The notes under the pieces: generated by a model | What the model saw: the letters and a program-made list of their open reading frames with translations, nothing else | What the model was told of the DNA's origin: nothing | Databases searched by the model: none | Origin: Deltaproteobacteria bacterium RIFCSPLOWO2_12_FULL_60_19 | Lineage (GTDB): Bacteria; Desulfobacterota; Binatia; UBA9968 | Assembly: GCA_001798595.1 (NCBI GenBank) | Contig: MGSS01000028.1 | Coordinates: 1-60,127 of the forward strand | Direction of reading: 5' to 3' | DNA length: 60,127 bases | Shown here: positions 8,282-16,191 of the stretch, one piece after another | Layout of the letters: every line of letters begins with the position of its first letter | Numbering within the stretch: the first letter of the stretch is position 1 | Made by a program: the position numbers and the translations under genes

Positions 8282-8923
8282 CTATTTCCGATTGGGATCG
8301 TAAATCACCACCCTCAGCTCTTTTCCCCTCCCGCCCTCGGGGCAGGCGCTGATGCCGACGAGACAATCCATCTCGGCGCGGAGATCCATGCGATCGCCGC
8401 CCGGCCTGGGGCGGATCATCGCGTAGCGCATGCTGCCCGTCTTGCCGTTGATCACCATCGTCTGAAAAATATTGAGCGGACTCGGCACATCTTGCTTGGC
8501 GACCTTGTACGGCTTGAGCGCCTTGGCGAGGTTCTCCCAGCAGCCGTGCTTGGGAGCCACGACTTTTTTTCGGCCGAGTTTTTTCCAGGTCGCGCCGTAG
8601 ATGGCGAAGATTTTGTCGCCCCATTTCTTGTAGAAGGACGTGCTGCACATCCCCTTCTCCATGTCGTGGGCGCCCCGGTAGGTGTCTTTCACGATCGTCA
8701 TCATCACGTTGTTGTATTTGGAGATCAGCACGTCGCCGGTGGTGACGTAGATTTTCCCCTGATCGACTTTCGTCCGAGCCTGATCGAATCGCTCCCGCAC
8801 GTCGCGCAGGTTGAAGACCACGAAGTCGGCGGTGGACTCGCCGATGACGCGCAGCACGCGGCCTTTCTTGACGACGAACGCCTTGCCGCTGTTTTTTGGA
8901 ATGACGGTTTCGGTTGCAGCCAT
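8282..8923 (-). CDS. DUF1989 (urea-carboxylase-associated family) protein
   Basis: This 213-residue protein matches the DUF1989 pattern: an N-terminal strand region ending in FVVFNLRDVRERFD, the block IYVTTGDVLISKYNN, the conserved Cys and His positions in GAHDMEKGMCS and KHGCWENLAKAL, and a C-terminal RAEMDCLVGISACP. The family is found next to urea carboxylase and other catabolic genes; its activity is not firmly known to me. The Met at 8923 is used rather than 9007 because AGGAG lies 8 bases before it and the extra upstream residues are not family-like. It is first in the operon, 17 bp before the UbiD-like gene. Confidence 0.85.
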   Translation of the reverse strand: MAATETVIPKNSGKAFVVKKGRVLRVIGESTADFVVFNLRDVRERFDQARTKVDQGKIYVTTGDVLISKYNNVMMTIVKDTYRGAHDMEKGMCSTSFYKKWGDKIFAIYGATWKKLGRKKVVAPKHGCWENLAKALKPYKVAKQDVPSPLNIFQTMVINGKTGSMRYAMIRPRPGGDRMDLRAEMDCLVGISACPEGGRGKELRVVIYDPNRK

Positions 8924-9135
8924 GCTCGACTCCTGTTGCGCGATACGACCCTCATACGTCATCCAATGGCGTCGATCAAGGGCGCGCCGGCGCGCGCTTT
9001 TTTTCACCGGCCCTTGTCATGCGACGCTCGGGTGCGTAAGATTAACGAGAAGTTTCTCAGGAGCGGAGTTGGAAACCAACGATGAGTCCGGCAATGGCGA
9101 TGCCCCGGATGAGGGCGACGTATCGGCTGCGTCGA

Positions 9136-11001
9136 ATGCGCGCCCTGCTCGCGTGCCTGGCCGTGGCGTTTTTCACCTCCAGCGACGCCGCGCTGGCGCA
9201 GTCGGCCTCGGAGGACGCGCAGAAATGCGCTGAGATCGGCGGCAATCCCGACCTCAAGATCCATCACTGCACGCTGGCGATCGACTCGGGCCAGCTCTCC
9301 AAGGAAAACCGCGCCGCCACTTTTTACAATCGCGCCAACGCCTTTTTTGCCAAAGGGGAGTACGACCGCGCGATCTACGACTACGACTACGCCATCCAGG
9401 AAAACCCGAACGACGCGGCCGCTTTAAACAACCGCGGCAATGCCTATTCCAACAAGCGGGACTACGACCGCGCGATCAAGGACTATGACCGGGCCGTTCA
9501 ACTGAACCCCAACTATGCCAACGCATTTTATAACCGCGGCAACGCCTATTTCGCCAAAGGAAGTCCCGACCAGGCGATCCAGGACTACGACCAGGTGATC
9601 CGGGCCAACCCGAACGATGCTTCGGTTTTCAACACCCGCGGTCTCGCCTATCACGACAAGAAAGAGTACGACCGCGCCATCCAGGACTATGACCAGGCCA
9701 TCCGGCTCGCGCCGAATTATGCGCTGGCCTTCAACAACCGCGGCGGCGCCTACCGCGCCAAAAAAGACTATGACCGCGCCATCCAGGACTACGACCGGGC
9801 CATCCAACTGAACCCCAACTATGCCGTCGCGCTCAACAATCGAGGCATCGCCTATTACGACAAGAAGGATTATGACCGTGCGATCCGCGACTACGACCAG
9901 GCGATCCGGCTCAACCCCAACTACGCGGGCGCTTACTACAACCGCGGCAACGTCGCCTACGACAAAAAAGAGTACGACCGCGCCATCCAGAACTACGACC
10001 GCGCCATCGAGCTGAACCCCGCGTATGCCCTGGCGTTTTACTCTCGCGGAATCGCCTATTACGACAAAAAAGAGTACGACCGCGCCATCCAGAACTACGA
10101 CCGGGCCATCCAACTGAACCCAAGCGACGCCGCGGCGTTCAACAACCGCGGGAGCGCCTATTACGACAAGAAAGATTACCTCCGCGCCATCCAGGACTAC
10201 AGTCAGGCGATCCGGCTCGACCCCAACTCCGCCGAGGCGTTCTACAACCGGGGGAGCGCCTACTATGCCGACGACGACTACGACCGCGCGATCCGCGACT
10301 ACGACCAGGCGATCCGCCTGAACCCAAACTATCTCCTCGCTTTTTCCAACCGCGCGCGCGTCTATTACGACAAAAAGGATTACGACCGCGCGCTGGGGGA
10401 CTACGACCGGGCGATCCGGCTCGACCCCAACTCGGCGGAGGCTTTTGCCGCCCGGGGCAACGTTTATCGCGGCAAGAAGGACTATGTCCGCGCGATCCGC
10501 GACTACGACCAGGCGATCCGGCTCGACCCGACCCATGCCACGGTTTTTTTCGACAAGGGGCGGGCGTTATTCTTTTTCGACCGTCTTGAAGAGGCGCGGG
10601 ACAATTTCTCAAGAGCCTTGGAGCTGCAGCCTGGGGACGCGCATCGCACCCTCTGGCTCTATCTGGCCAGAGCCAGAGCCGGCCAGGACGGAAAGGGCGA
10701 GCTGGCGACCAATGCGAAGCGGTTGGACCCGGCGGAGTGGCCGGAACCGATCGTGAAGCTCTATCTCGGCGGCGCGACGGCCCGCAGCGTGCTCGAATCG
10801 GCCCGGAGCGAAGAGGCGGAGCAGGACCTGGAGCGGCATTGCGAGGCCTATTTTTACCTCGGCCAACACGCCCTGATCCAGGGAAATCGGGAGGAGGCGA
10901 TCCAGTTTTTCGAGGCCGCGCTCGAGACGGGGCTGACCGGCCACAGCGAGTACGAGGCCGCCGAGGCGGAGCTGGAACGGTTGGGAAAACGAGCGGGGTA
11001 G
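9136..11001 (+). CDS. Secreted TPR-repeat protein with NlpI-like C-terminus
   Basis: The protein has a signal peptide (MRALLACLAVAFFTSSDAAL, then AQ) followed by 13 almost identical 34-residue tetratricopeptide repeats (about residues 50-490, motif YDRAIQDYDQAIRLNPNYA). The C-terminal 115 residues resemble the end of NlpI-type proteins (CEAYFYLGQHALIQGNREEA). An upstream Met at 9082 is also possible, but the Met at 9136 starts the signal peptide directly. The DNA is a near-perfect 102-bp tandem array, so repeat number may vary between strains. It stands alone between a divergent operon and an ABC transporter. It probably acts in the periplasm as a protein-interaction scaffold; partners are unknown. 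Confidence 0.85.
   Translation: MRALLACLAVAFFTSSDAALAQSASEDAQKCAEIGGNPDLKIHHCTLAIDSGQLSKENRAATFYNRANAFFAKGEYDRAIYDYDYAIQENPNDAAALNNRGNAYSNKRDYDRAIKDYDRAVQLNPNYANAFYNRGNAYFAKGSPDQAIQDYDQVIRANPNDASVFNTRGLAYHDKKEYDRAIQDYDQAIRLAPNYALAFNNRGGAYRAKKDYDRAIQDYDRAIQLNPNYAVALNNRGIAYYDKKDYDRAIRDYDQAIRLNPNYAGAYYNRGNVAYDKKEYDRAIQNYDRAIELNPAYALAFYSRGIAYYDKKEYDRAIQNYDRAIQLNPSDAAAFNNRGSAYYDKKDYLRAIQDYSQAIRLDPNSAEAFYNRGSAYYADDDYDRAIRDYDQAIRLNPNYLLAFSNRARVYYDKKDYDRALGDYDRAIRLDPNSAEAFAARGNVYRGKKDYVRAIRDYDQAIRLDPTHATVFFDKGRALFFFDRLEEARDNFSRALELQPGDAHRTLWLYLARARAGQDGKGELATNAKRLDPAEWPEPIVKLYLGGATARSVLESARSEEAEQDLERHCEAYFYLGQHALIQGNREEAIQFFEAALETGLTGHSEYEAAEAELERLGKRAG
9313..10638 (+). repeat. 102-bp tandem repeat coding for TPR units
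   Basis: Thirteen consecutive 102-bp units encode the TPR array. Units share long runs such as GACTACGACCGGGCCATCCA. The high DNA identity suggests recent unit duplication or gene conversion and makes the region prone to assembly collapse. Confidence 0.85.
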
Positions 11002-11044
11002 TTTGACAGGGCGCTACGTATAGTGGGAGAATCGACGGGAATTT

Positions 11045-11899
11045 ATGGAACAGGACGATCCGCTGTCCGAGTCCGGCATCGTGACTCTCGAGACCGTAGT
11101 GCGAGAGCCGGGGGCCAACGCTCCAGTCATTAAGGTCGAGAACGCCACCAAGGCATTCCTCACGCCCGACCAGGGGGCGATGGTGGCGCTGCAAGACATC
11201 AACCTCGACATCCCCTACGGGGAATTCGTCACCGTCGTCGGCCCCAGCGGCTGCGGGAAATCGACCCTGCTCAAGCTCATTGCCGGCCTCACGCCGCTCT
11301 CCGGCGGGCGCATTCTCTACCAGGGAGCCGAGATCCTGGGGCTGAACACCAAGGTCGGTTACGTGCCCCAGGAAAGCAAACTCTTCCCCTGGCTGAATCT
11401 CGAAGAGAACGTCGCCTTTGGCTTGGACAAGAAGCGTTATCCGCGGCAGCAGCGCGAGCAACAGGCGCGCCACTTCATCAAGCTCGCCGGCTTGACCGGC
11501 TTCGAGAAATATTATCCGGCGCAGCTCTCGGGCGGCATGGGAAAACGGGCCTCGATCGTGCGCGCCCTGGCCTACGAGCCGCCGGTCATTTTGATGGACG
11601 AGCCGTTCGGCCCGCTCGATGCGCAGACGCGGATGATCCTGCAGGACGAGTTGCTCAAGATCTGGGAGCAGAAGCGCCAGACGATCGTCTTCGTGACTCA
11701 CGATCTGGTGGAAGCGGTGGCGCTGGCGGACCGCATTGTCGTGATGACGCACCGGCCGGGGCGCATCAAGGATGTCTTGCGGGTGGGGATGAAGCGCCCG
11801 CGCGATATCTTCGAGATCCACCGCCAGGACGGCTTCGACCGGGCCTACGGGCGGCTGTGGAATATCTTTCGCCACGAGCTTAACATCAAGCGAGCTTAG
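11045..11899 (+). CDS. ABC transporter ATP-binding protein, NitT/TauT type
   Basis: This is the cytoplasmic ATPase of a nitrate/sulfonate/taurine-type importer (284 residues). Walker A is GPSGCGKST (residues 67-75), the signature is LSGGMGKRAS, Walker B is VILMDEPFGPLDA, and the switch His is in FVTHDLVEA. The first 28 residues are an extension before the ABC domain. The permease begins 11 bp downstream and the binding protein follows, giving a complete three-gene system. The ligand cannot be read from sequence; many relatives are called sulfonate, pyrimidine-precursor or nitrate importers without evidence. Confidence 0.92.
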   Translation: MEQDDPLSESGIVTLETVVREPGANAPVIKVENATKAFLTPDQGAMVALQDINLDIPYGEFVTVVGPSGCGKSTLLKLIAGLTPLSGGRILYQGAEILGLNTKVGYVPQESKLFPWLNLEENVAFGLDKKRYPRQQREQQARHFIKLAGLTGFEKYYPAQLSGGMGKRASIVRALAYEPPVILMDEPFGPLDAQTRMILQDELLKIWEQKRQTIVFVTHDLVEAVALADRIVVMTHRPGRIKDVLRVGMKRPRDIFEIHRQDGFDRAYGRLWNIFRHELNIKRA

Positions 11900-11910
11900 G
11901 ACGGACGGCG

Positions 11911-12768
11911 ATGGCTGAAGAGATGACCCAGGAGCAAGCGCGTATTGAACCTTCGAGCGGCGTCAGGGCCGTCGCGCGCGAAGAGTTGTCGAAGCGCAGG
12001 ATCTGGGTGCCGCTCATTCGCGTCGCCGTGATCGGCGGCTTCCTGGGATTGTGGGAGGCGGCGTCCACCTGGTGGATGGAGCCTTTTCTGATCAGCAGCC
12101 CGAGCCGCATCGTCAACTCGATGATCCAGGGCTTTCAGTCGGGCGACCTCATGCACAACACCTGGGTCACGTTTCAGGAGATCGCGATCGGCTTTCCGGT
12201 CGGGGCGATCTGCGGCATCGCCCTGGGCTTCTCGTTCGGCCGCAGCAAAAACCTGGCGGAGATCTTCGAGCCGATCATCATCGCGCTGAACGGCATCCCG
12301 CGCACCGCGCTGGCCCCGTTGTTCATCGTCTGGCTGGGCATCGGCCTTTGGTCCAAGGTGGGCGTGGTTTTCCTGCTCACCTTCTTTCTTAACTTCTTCA
12401 ACACCTACGCCGGCATGCGGCAGATGGACCAGGAGTATGTCGACCTGGCCCGGCTGATGGGGGCGGGCCGATGGAAGCTCACCTTCCGGGTGATCCTGCC
12501 GGCGATCGCGCCCTATATGTTTACCGGCATCCGGACAAGCATCCCCTTTTCCGTCATCGGCGCGATCGTCGGAGAGTTCGTCGCCGCGACCGAAGGGCTG
12601 GGCTTTTTTATTCGCATGTCGGCGGGCCTCTTCCGCACGGCGGACGTGTTCGTCGGGATCATCGTGCTCATGTTCATGGTCATCGCCATGGATAAGATCG
12701 CCGAGATGATCGAGCGCAAAGCCCTTCGGTGGCAAGCGCGCACCGACCACGTAACGATACAAGGCTAA
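11911..12768 (+). CDS. ABC transporter permease, NitT/TauT type
   Basis: This 285-residue inner-membrane permease has about six hydrophobic helices. The EAA loop, which contacts the ATPase, is visible as VDLARLMGAGRWKLTFRVILPA. The N-terminus has a charged cytoplasmic stretch of about 40 residues before the first membrane helix (VAVIGGFLGLWEAAS). The gene follows its ATPase by 11 bp and precedes the periplasmic binding protein, so the three are probably co-transcribed. Confidence 0.92.
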   Translation: MAEEMTQEQARIEPSSGVRAVAREELSKRRIWVPLIRVAVIGGFLGLWEAASTWWMEPFLISSPSRIVNSMIQGFQSGDLMHNTWVTFQEIAIGFPVGAICGIALGFSFGRSKNLAEIFEPIIIALNGIPRTALAPLFIVWLGIGLWSKVGVVFLLTFFLNFFNTYAGMRQMDQEYVDLARLMGAGRWKLTFRVILPAIAPYMFTGIRTSIPFSVIGAIVGEFVAATEGLGFFIRMSAGLFRTADVFVGIIVLMFMVIAMDKIAEMIERKALRWQARTDHVTIQG

Positions 12769-12889
12769 AGAATTTTGGATTTTCGATGTTTCGACGACAC
12801 TCAGCACAGGTTTTGGATTTTCGATTTGAACCCTTTGAACAATTTTGAACTATTTTGAACAATTGCCGATAAGAAGAGGAGGCCGCAAA
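12769..12889. repeat. Intergenic word repeats before the binding-protein gene
   Basis: The gap inside the ABC operon is built from three repeat families: TTTTGGATTTTCGAT words, one copy of the dispersed palindrome (TTTCGACGACACTCAGCACAGG, 12781-12801) and TTTGAAC words (12828-12866). The end carries the ribosome-binding site GAGGAGG of the next gene. No gene is seen. Confidence 0.6.
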
Positions 12890-13933
12890 ATGAAAAATAA
12901 TCGCGCGACGACGACGATCGTTTCTTTGGCGCTCGCTCTCACGCTCGGCGCCGCTTCCGAGACACGGGCGCAAAAGGAGCTGCCGGAAGCGAGCCTCATG
13001 ACGGCCGTGTCCAACTTCGCTTTCGCGGCGATCTGGGTGGCCGAGCAGCTCAAATATTTCGAAGCCGAAGGGGCGCGGGTCAAGGTTACACCGGGGTCAA
13101 GCGGCTCGGTCTGCTTGAACGCGGTGGTCGGCCGTTCGACCAATTTCTGCGCGTCGACCTCGGAAGGGCTCGTCCTGGCGCGGATCGAAGGGGCGCCGGC
13201 GATAGCGATCCAGGCGCACAATCGCGCCATGACCTTGAGCGTGGTGCTGCGCAAGGCGGTCGTGGACAAGCTCGGCCTGACGCGCGACAGCCCGATCGAG
13301 GCGCGGATGAAGGCGTTGACGCGATTGGGCACGCTCGGCGCGACGGGTCCGGGGGCGGCCTCGGAGCAGATCCTTCGATTCCTGGTGGCCAAGGCCGGCG
13401 GCGATCCGACAAAACTTAAGTTCGTTTACATCGGCGCGCCCGAGCTGCCGGCCTCGCTGATGAACAACGTGATCGACGCCTACGCGCTTTCTCCTCCGTC
13501 GGCCGAGATTACCGAGCCGAGCGGCAAGGGCTACGTCCTTATTCCGCTGGGCAAGGGCGAGGTGCCGGAATTGACCGATTATCCCTACGAGGTTTTGATG
13601 GCCCGTCCGGACTACGTCGAAGCTAATCCAAAAATCGCCACGGCCGTCGCCCGCGCCATCTCTCGCGGCGGCGCGCTTTTCCGGACCAACTCTGAAGCTG
13701 CGAAGGCGGCGCTTCGCGCCCATCGATTGTTCACCAAACTCGACAGCGCGGTTTTTGAGTTGTCCTACGCGATGGTCGCCAACGCCATGCCGGCCTGGGG
13801 CGACATGAACTCGAAGGGCTGGCAGAAGGTGATCAACTTCGCCGCCGGCTCGGGGATCATCAAAGACCCTGCGAAGACGCCGTCGGTGGAGGAAGGCGTT
13901 CTTTGGACCAATAAGTACGTGGGAAAACCCTAA
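12890..13933 (+). CDS. ABC transporter substrate-binding protein, NitT/TauT type
   Basis: This periplasmic binding protein (347 residues) has an N-terminal signal peptide (TTIVSLALALTLGAASETRA, then Q). It has the two-lobe pattern of the NMT1/THI5-like family, including FAAIWVAEQLKYFEAEGARV, GSSGSVCLNAVV and LGATGPGAASEQILRF. The Met at 12890 is chosen because GAGGAGG lies 7 bases upstream; the longer frame from 12845 is encoded by intergenic repeat words. It delivers the unknown ligand to the permease and ATPase encoded just upstream. Confidence 0.9.
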   Translation: MKNNRATTTIVSLALALTLGAASETRAQKELPEASLMTAVSNFAFAAIWVAEQLKYFEAEGARVKVTPGSSGSVCLNAVVGRSTNFCASTSEGLVLARIEGAPAIAIQAHNRAMTLSVVLRKAVVDKLGLTRDSPIEARMKALTRLGTLGATGPGAASEQILRFLVAKAGGDPTKLKFVYIGAPELPASLMNNVIDAYALSPPSAEITEPSGKGYVLIPLGKGEVPELTDYPYEVLMARPDYVEANPKIATAVARAISRGGALFRTNSEAAKAALRAHRLFTKLDSAVFELSYAMVANAMPAWGDMNSKGWQKVINFAAGSGIIKDPAKTPSVEEGVLWTNKYVGKP

Positions 13934-14020
13934 GGTTCGGGAATTAGGAATCAGGGGTTAGGGATTGGGCATCCCAATCCCTAATTCCCAATCCCTAATT
14001 CCCAACCCCTAATTCCTGAA
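13934..14020. terminator. Repeat-built bidirectional terminator candidate
   Basis: The words GGGGTTAGGGATTGGG and their complements CCCAATCCCTAATTCCC are arranged head to head between two converging genes, so either strand could form a long hairpin. The composition is that of a word repeat rather than a classic GC stem with a U-tract; termination is inferred from position. Confidence 0.5.
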
Positions 14021-14461
14021 TTACTTTATTTTCGCGGCCAACGACTCGTAGCTCACGCCCTCGCCGTTGTCCTGGCTGACCGGAAATCCGAGACCCGCCC
14101 AGCCCTCCGCGATGACGCGGCCCGAGGGGTCGCGCATCCCGCCGAAGCCCCCTTGCATGCTGGCCACGTCTTGATATCCGGCCTCTTCAAGCAACCGCGC
14201 GGCGGCGTCCGAGCGCGGACCCACCTGGCAACCGACGATGATCTTTTTCTCCTTGGGAAAATGGCCCTCGACAACTTTTACGAAGGCCTCGTTCAGCGTC
14301 ATCCCCCGCGCCGGATCGGGAAAGGCGACCGGGATGTTGACCCCGCCCGCGGGATGGCCGGCCATGAACTCTCTCACCGTGCGGACATCGATGTAACTGC
14401 ACTCGGGAGTCTTTTGCAGAATCTCGTAAGCTTCTTGAACGGAAATCTGTTTGATCGCCAT
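14021..14461 (-). CDS. Rhodanese-like domain protein
   Basis: This is a single rhodanese domain of 146 residues. The fold signatures are SYIDVRTVREFMAGHPAGGVN near the N-terminus and the active-site loop VGCQVGPRSDAAARLL with the catalytic Cys78, followed by GYQDVASMQGGFGGM. Such proteins carry sulfur as a cysteine persulfide in the cytoplasm. There is no signal peptide. It is the last gene on its strand and points toward the ABC transporter. The sulfur donor and acceptor are unknown. Confidence 0.88.
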   Translation of the reverse strand: MAIKQISVQEAYEILQKTPECSYIDVRTVREFMAGHPAGGVNIPVAFPDPARGMTLNEAFVKVVEGHFPKEKKIIVGCQVGPRSDAAARLLEEAGYQDVASMQGGFGGMRDPSGRVIAEGWAGLGFPVSQDNGEGVSYESLAAKIK

Positions 14462-14520
14462 AAAAACTCCTTGTTTCGCGTCAGTTGAAAACGGCGAACG
14501 GCTCCTACCTCTCCCCGCTC

Positions 14521-14673
14521 CGGCCTGCCTGCGGGTGTCTTGAAGGGCCGATATGTCCTCGCTTCGCGAGGAATCTCAAATCTCAGATCTCAAATTGAAT
14601 CTGAAATCTGAGATTTGAAATCTGAGATCCCGCAGGGTTTGCATCGGCCCGAAAAGATACTCCAGGCAGGCCT
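14521..14673. repeat. Nested long inverted repeat
   Basis: The outer arms (CGGCCTGCCTGCGGGTGTCT through GGGCCGAT, 14521-14552, and CATCGGCCCG through CCAGGCAGGCC, 14642-14672) are imperfect reverse complements. Inside lies a palindrome of word repeats (AATCTCAAATCTCAGATCTC against GAGATTTGAAATCTGAGAT, 14571-14628). The element fills most of the 215-bp gap between the rhodanese and fabI genes and contains no gene. It resembles a non-autonomous palindromic element or a long terminator. Confidence 0.55.
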
Positions 14674-14676
14674 TCT

Positions 14677-15450
14677 TCACATTCCCATGATATTGTACCC
14701 CGCATCGACGTGGAGCACTTCGCCGGTCACGGCGCTGCCCAGGTCGCTGACGAGATAGAGCGCGGTCTTGGCGACCTCCTCGGCGTCGATGTTGCGCCTC
14801 AGCGGCGCGCGCTCGGCGGCATAGTGGAGCATGTCCTTGAAACCCGAAATCCCCGCCGCCGCGAGCGTCTTGATCGGACCCGCCGAGATGGCGTTGACGC
14901 GAATGCCCGCCGGACCGAGATCATGCGCGAGATATCGCACGCTCGCCTCCAGCGCGGCTTTGGCCACGCCCATGACATTGTAGTTGGGGATCACTCTTTC
15001 CGAGCCGAGATAGGTCATCGTGAGAACGGAGCCGCCGCGCCCTTCCATCAGCGCCGCGGCATGGCGCGTCAGCGCAACCAGAGAATAGGCGCTCACGTCG
15101 AGCGCCAGCTGGAATCCCCGGCGGCTCGTGAGAACAAAGGCGCGGGATAGATCCTCTTTGGCGGCAAAGGCGATCGCATGGATCAGAATATCGAGACCGC
15201 CCCATTCCTGCTTGAGCGCCTGAAAGACCTTTTCGATCTCGTCGTCCTTGGTCACGTCGCAGGGAAGAACGATCTTCGCGCCGATGCCCTCCGCCAACGG
15301 GCGCACGCGCTTCTCCAGCATTTCGCCCGCGTAGGTGAACGCCAGTTCCGCCCCCTCGGCGTGGAGCGCCTCCGAGATCGCCCAGGCGATGCTCCGCTCG
15401 TTCGCCACGCCGAAAATCACCGCCCTCTTCCCCTTTAACAGCCCCTCCAT
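14677..15450 (-). CDS. fabI: Enoyl-[acyl-carrier-protein] reductase (NADH)
   Basis: This short-chain dehydrogenase of 257 residues catalyses the last reduction step of fatty-acid elongation. FabI-specific features are the split nucleotide motif [13 protein letters not shown], the catalytic Tyr147, Tyr157 and Lys164 in [19 protein letters not shown], and the C-terminal [17 protein letters not shown]. The start at 15450 ([14 protein letters not shown]) fits the family; the open frame upstream is repeat-encoded. FabI is the target of triclosan-type inhibitors. The neighbouring genes are not fatty-acid genes. Confidence 0.95.
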   Translation of the reverse strand: MEGLLKGKRAVIFGVANERSIAWAISEALHAEGAELAFTYAGEMLEKRVRPLAEGIGAKIVLPCDVTKDDEIEKVFQALKQEWGGLDILIHAIAFAAKEDLSRAFVLTSRRGFQLALDVSAYSLVALTRHAAALMEGRGGSVLTMTYLGSERVIPNYNVMGVAKAALEASVRYLAHDLGPAGIRVNAISAGPIKTLAAAGISGFKDMLHYAAERAPLRRNIDAEEVAKTALYLVSDLGSAVTGEVLHVDAGYNIMGM

Positions 15451-15470
15451 AGCCGCCCCCTTTCGCTCAT

Positions 15471-15550
15471 TGCAAAATGAAAAATGCAAAATGTAAAAGT
15501 CAAATTTTCCGATCCTTCATTTTACACTTTCCATTTTGCACTTTGCATTT
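15471..15550. repeat. Word-like AT-rich repeat, second copy
   Basis: The same GCAAAATGAAAAATGCAAAATG and CATTTTGCACTTTGCATTTT words as at 2231-2333 occur here, again in head-to-head orientation. They separate the adenosyltransferase stop codon from the fabI start region. Confidence 0.6.
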
Positions 15551-16159
15551 TTACTTTCTTTTCGTCCGGTTCCCCCGGAGCCCCCTCTGCCACAGCGTCT
15601 CCTTCTCCCCCGTCTGCTTGCCCATCCAGCGCGCGAGCACAAAGAAAAGATCGCTCAAGCGATTGACGTACTTGAGCGGCCACTCTCCGACCGTCTCCTC
15701 GCGCGACAGCCGAAATATCTCCCGCTCGGCCCTGCGGCACACCGTCCGGCACTGGTGAAGCAACGCGCCGATCTTGCCGCCGCCCGGCAACACGAACGAT
15801 TCAAGCGGGCGGAGGTCTTTCTGGCAGCGATCGATAATCTGCTCGATTCGCTTCACCTCCGGCTCGCCGACCCGATACATCCCTTCATAGGCGGCTTCCG
15901 CCGGCGTCGCCAGCTCGCTCCCAAGATCGAACAGCTCGTCCTGTATTTTTCCCAGCACCTCGTCCAAAAGACGGCGCGCCTTGCGCGCCTTTAGTTTTTT
16001 TGTATTGAACGCGCGCGCCAGGCCGATGATCGAGTTTAGCTCGTCGAGCGTGCCGTAGGCCTCGATCCGCTGCGCGTCCTTGGCGACCCGCTTGCCGCCG
16101 ACCAGCGCCGTCTCGCCCGTGTCGCCGGTCCGGGTATAGACGCGTGTGATCCTTACCAT
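15551..16159 (-). CDS. Cob(I)alamin adenosyltransferase, PduO type
   Basis: This 202-residue ATP:corrinoid adenosyltransferase makes adenosylcobalamin from cob(I)alamin and ATP. The PduO-type N-terminal motif TRTGDTGETALVGGKRVAKD binds ATP, and AYGTLDELNSIIGLAR plus the later CRRAEREIFRL and KYVNRLSDLFFVLAR blocks are family hallmarks. The Met at 16159 is used (MVRITRVYTRTGDTG); the upstream open frame is a shadow of the next gene. The charged C-terminal tail is unremarkable. It implies that the organism uses B12 coenzyme enzymes. Confidence 0.95.
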   Translation of the reverse strand: MVRITRVYTRTGDTGETALVGGKRVAKDAQRIEAYGTLDELNSIIGLARAFNTKKLKARKARRLLDEVLGKIQDELFDLGSELATPAEAAYEGMYRVGEPEVKRIEQIIDRCQKDLRPLESFVLPGGGKIGALLHQCRTVCRRAEREIFRLSREETVGEWPLKYVNRLSDLFFVLARWMGKQTGEKETLWQRGLRGNRTKRK

Positions 16160-16191
16160 TTCGCCTTCGGCGCATTGACCCTTTGAACTCT

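Noticed and set aside
9424-10536. Long minus-strand reading frame of 370 codons opposite the TPR gene
   Set aside because: It mirrors the 102-bp repeat of the plus-strand gene and translates to a repetitive Val-rich product without family features. The plus-strand frame has clear TPR motifs and a signal peptide.
9313-10638. CRISPR array suggested by regular repeats
   Set aside because: The 102-bp period has no short repeat/unique spacer alternation and codes for TPR units. No cas genes are present, and no other array was seen.
11003-11024. Promoter TTGACA and TATAGT before the ABC ATPase gene
   Set aside because: The boxes are only 10 bases apart, which does not fit sigma70 RNA polymerase.
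10139-11875. Minus-strand reading frame of 578 codons opposite the TPR and ABC ATPase genes
   Set aside because: It runs across two well-supported plus-strand genes and has no recognisable domain; it is a high-GC shadow.
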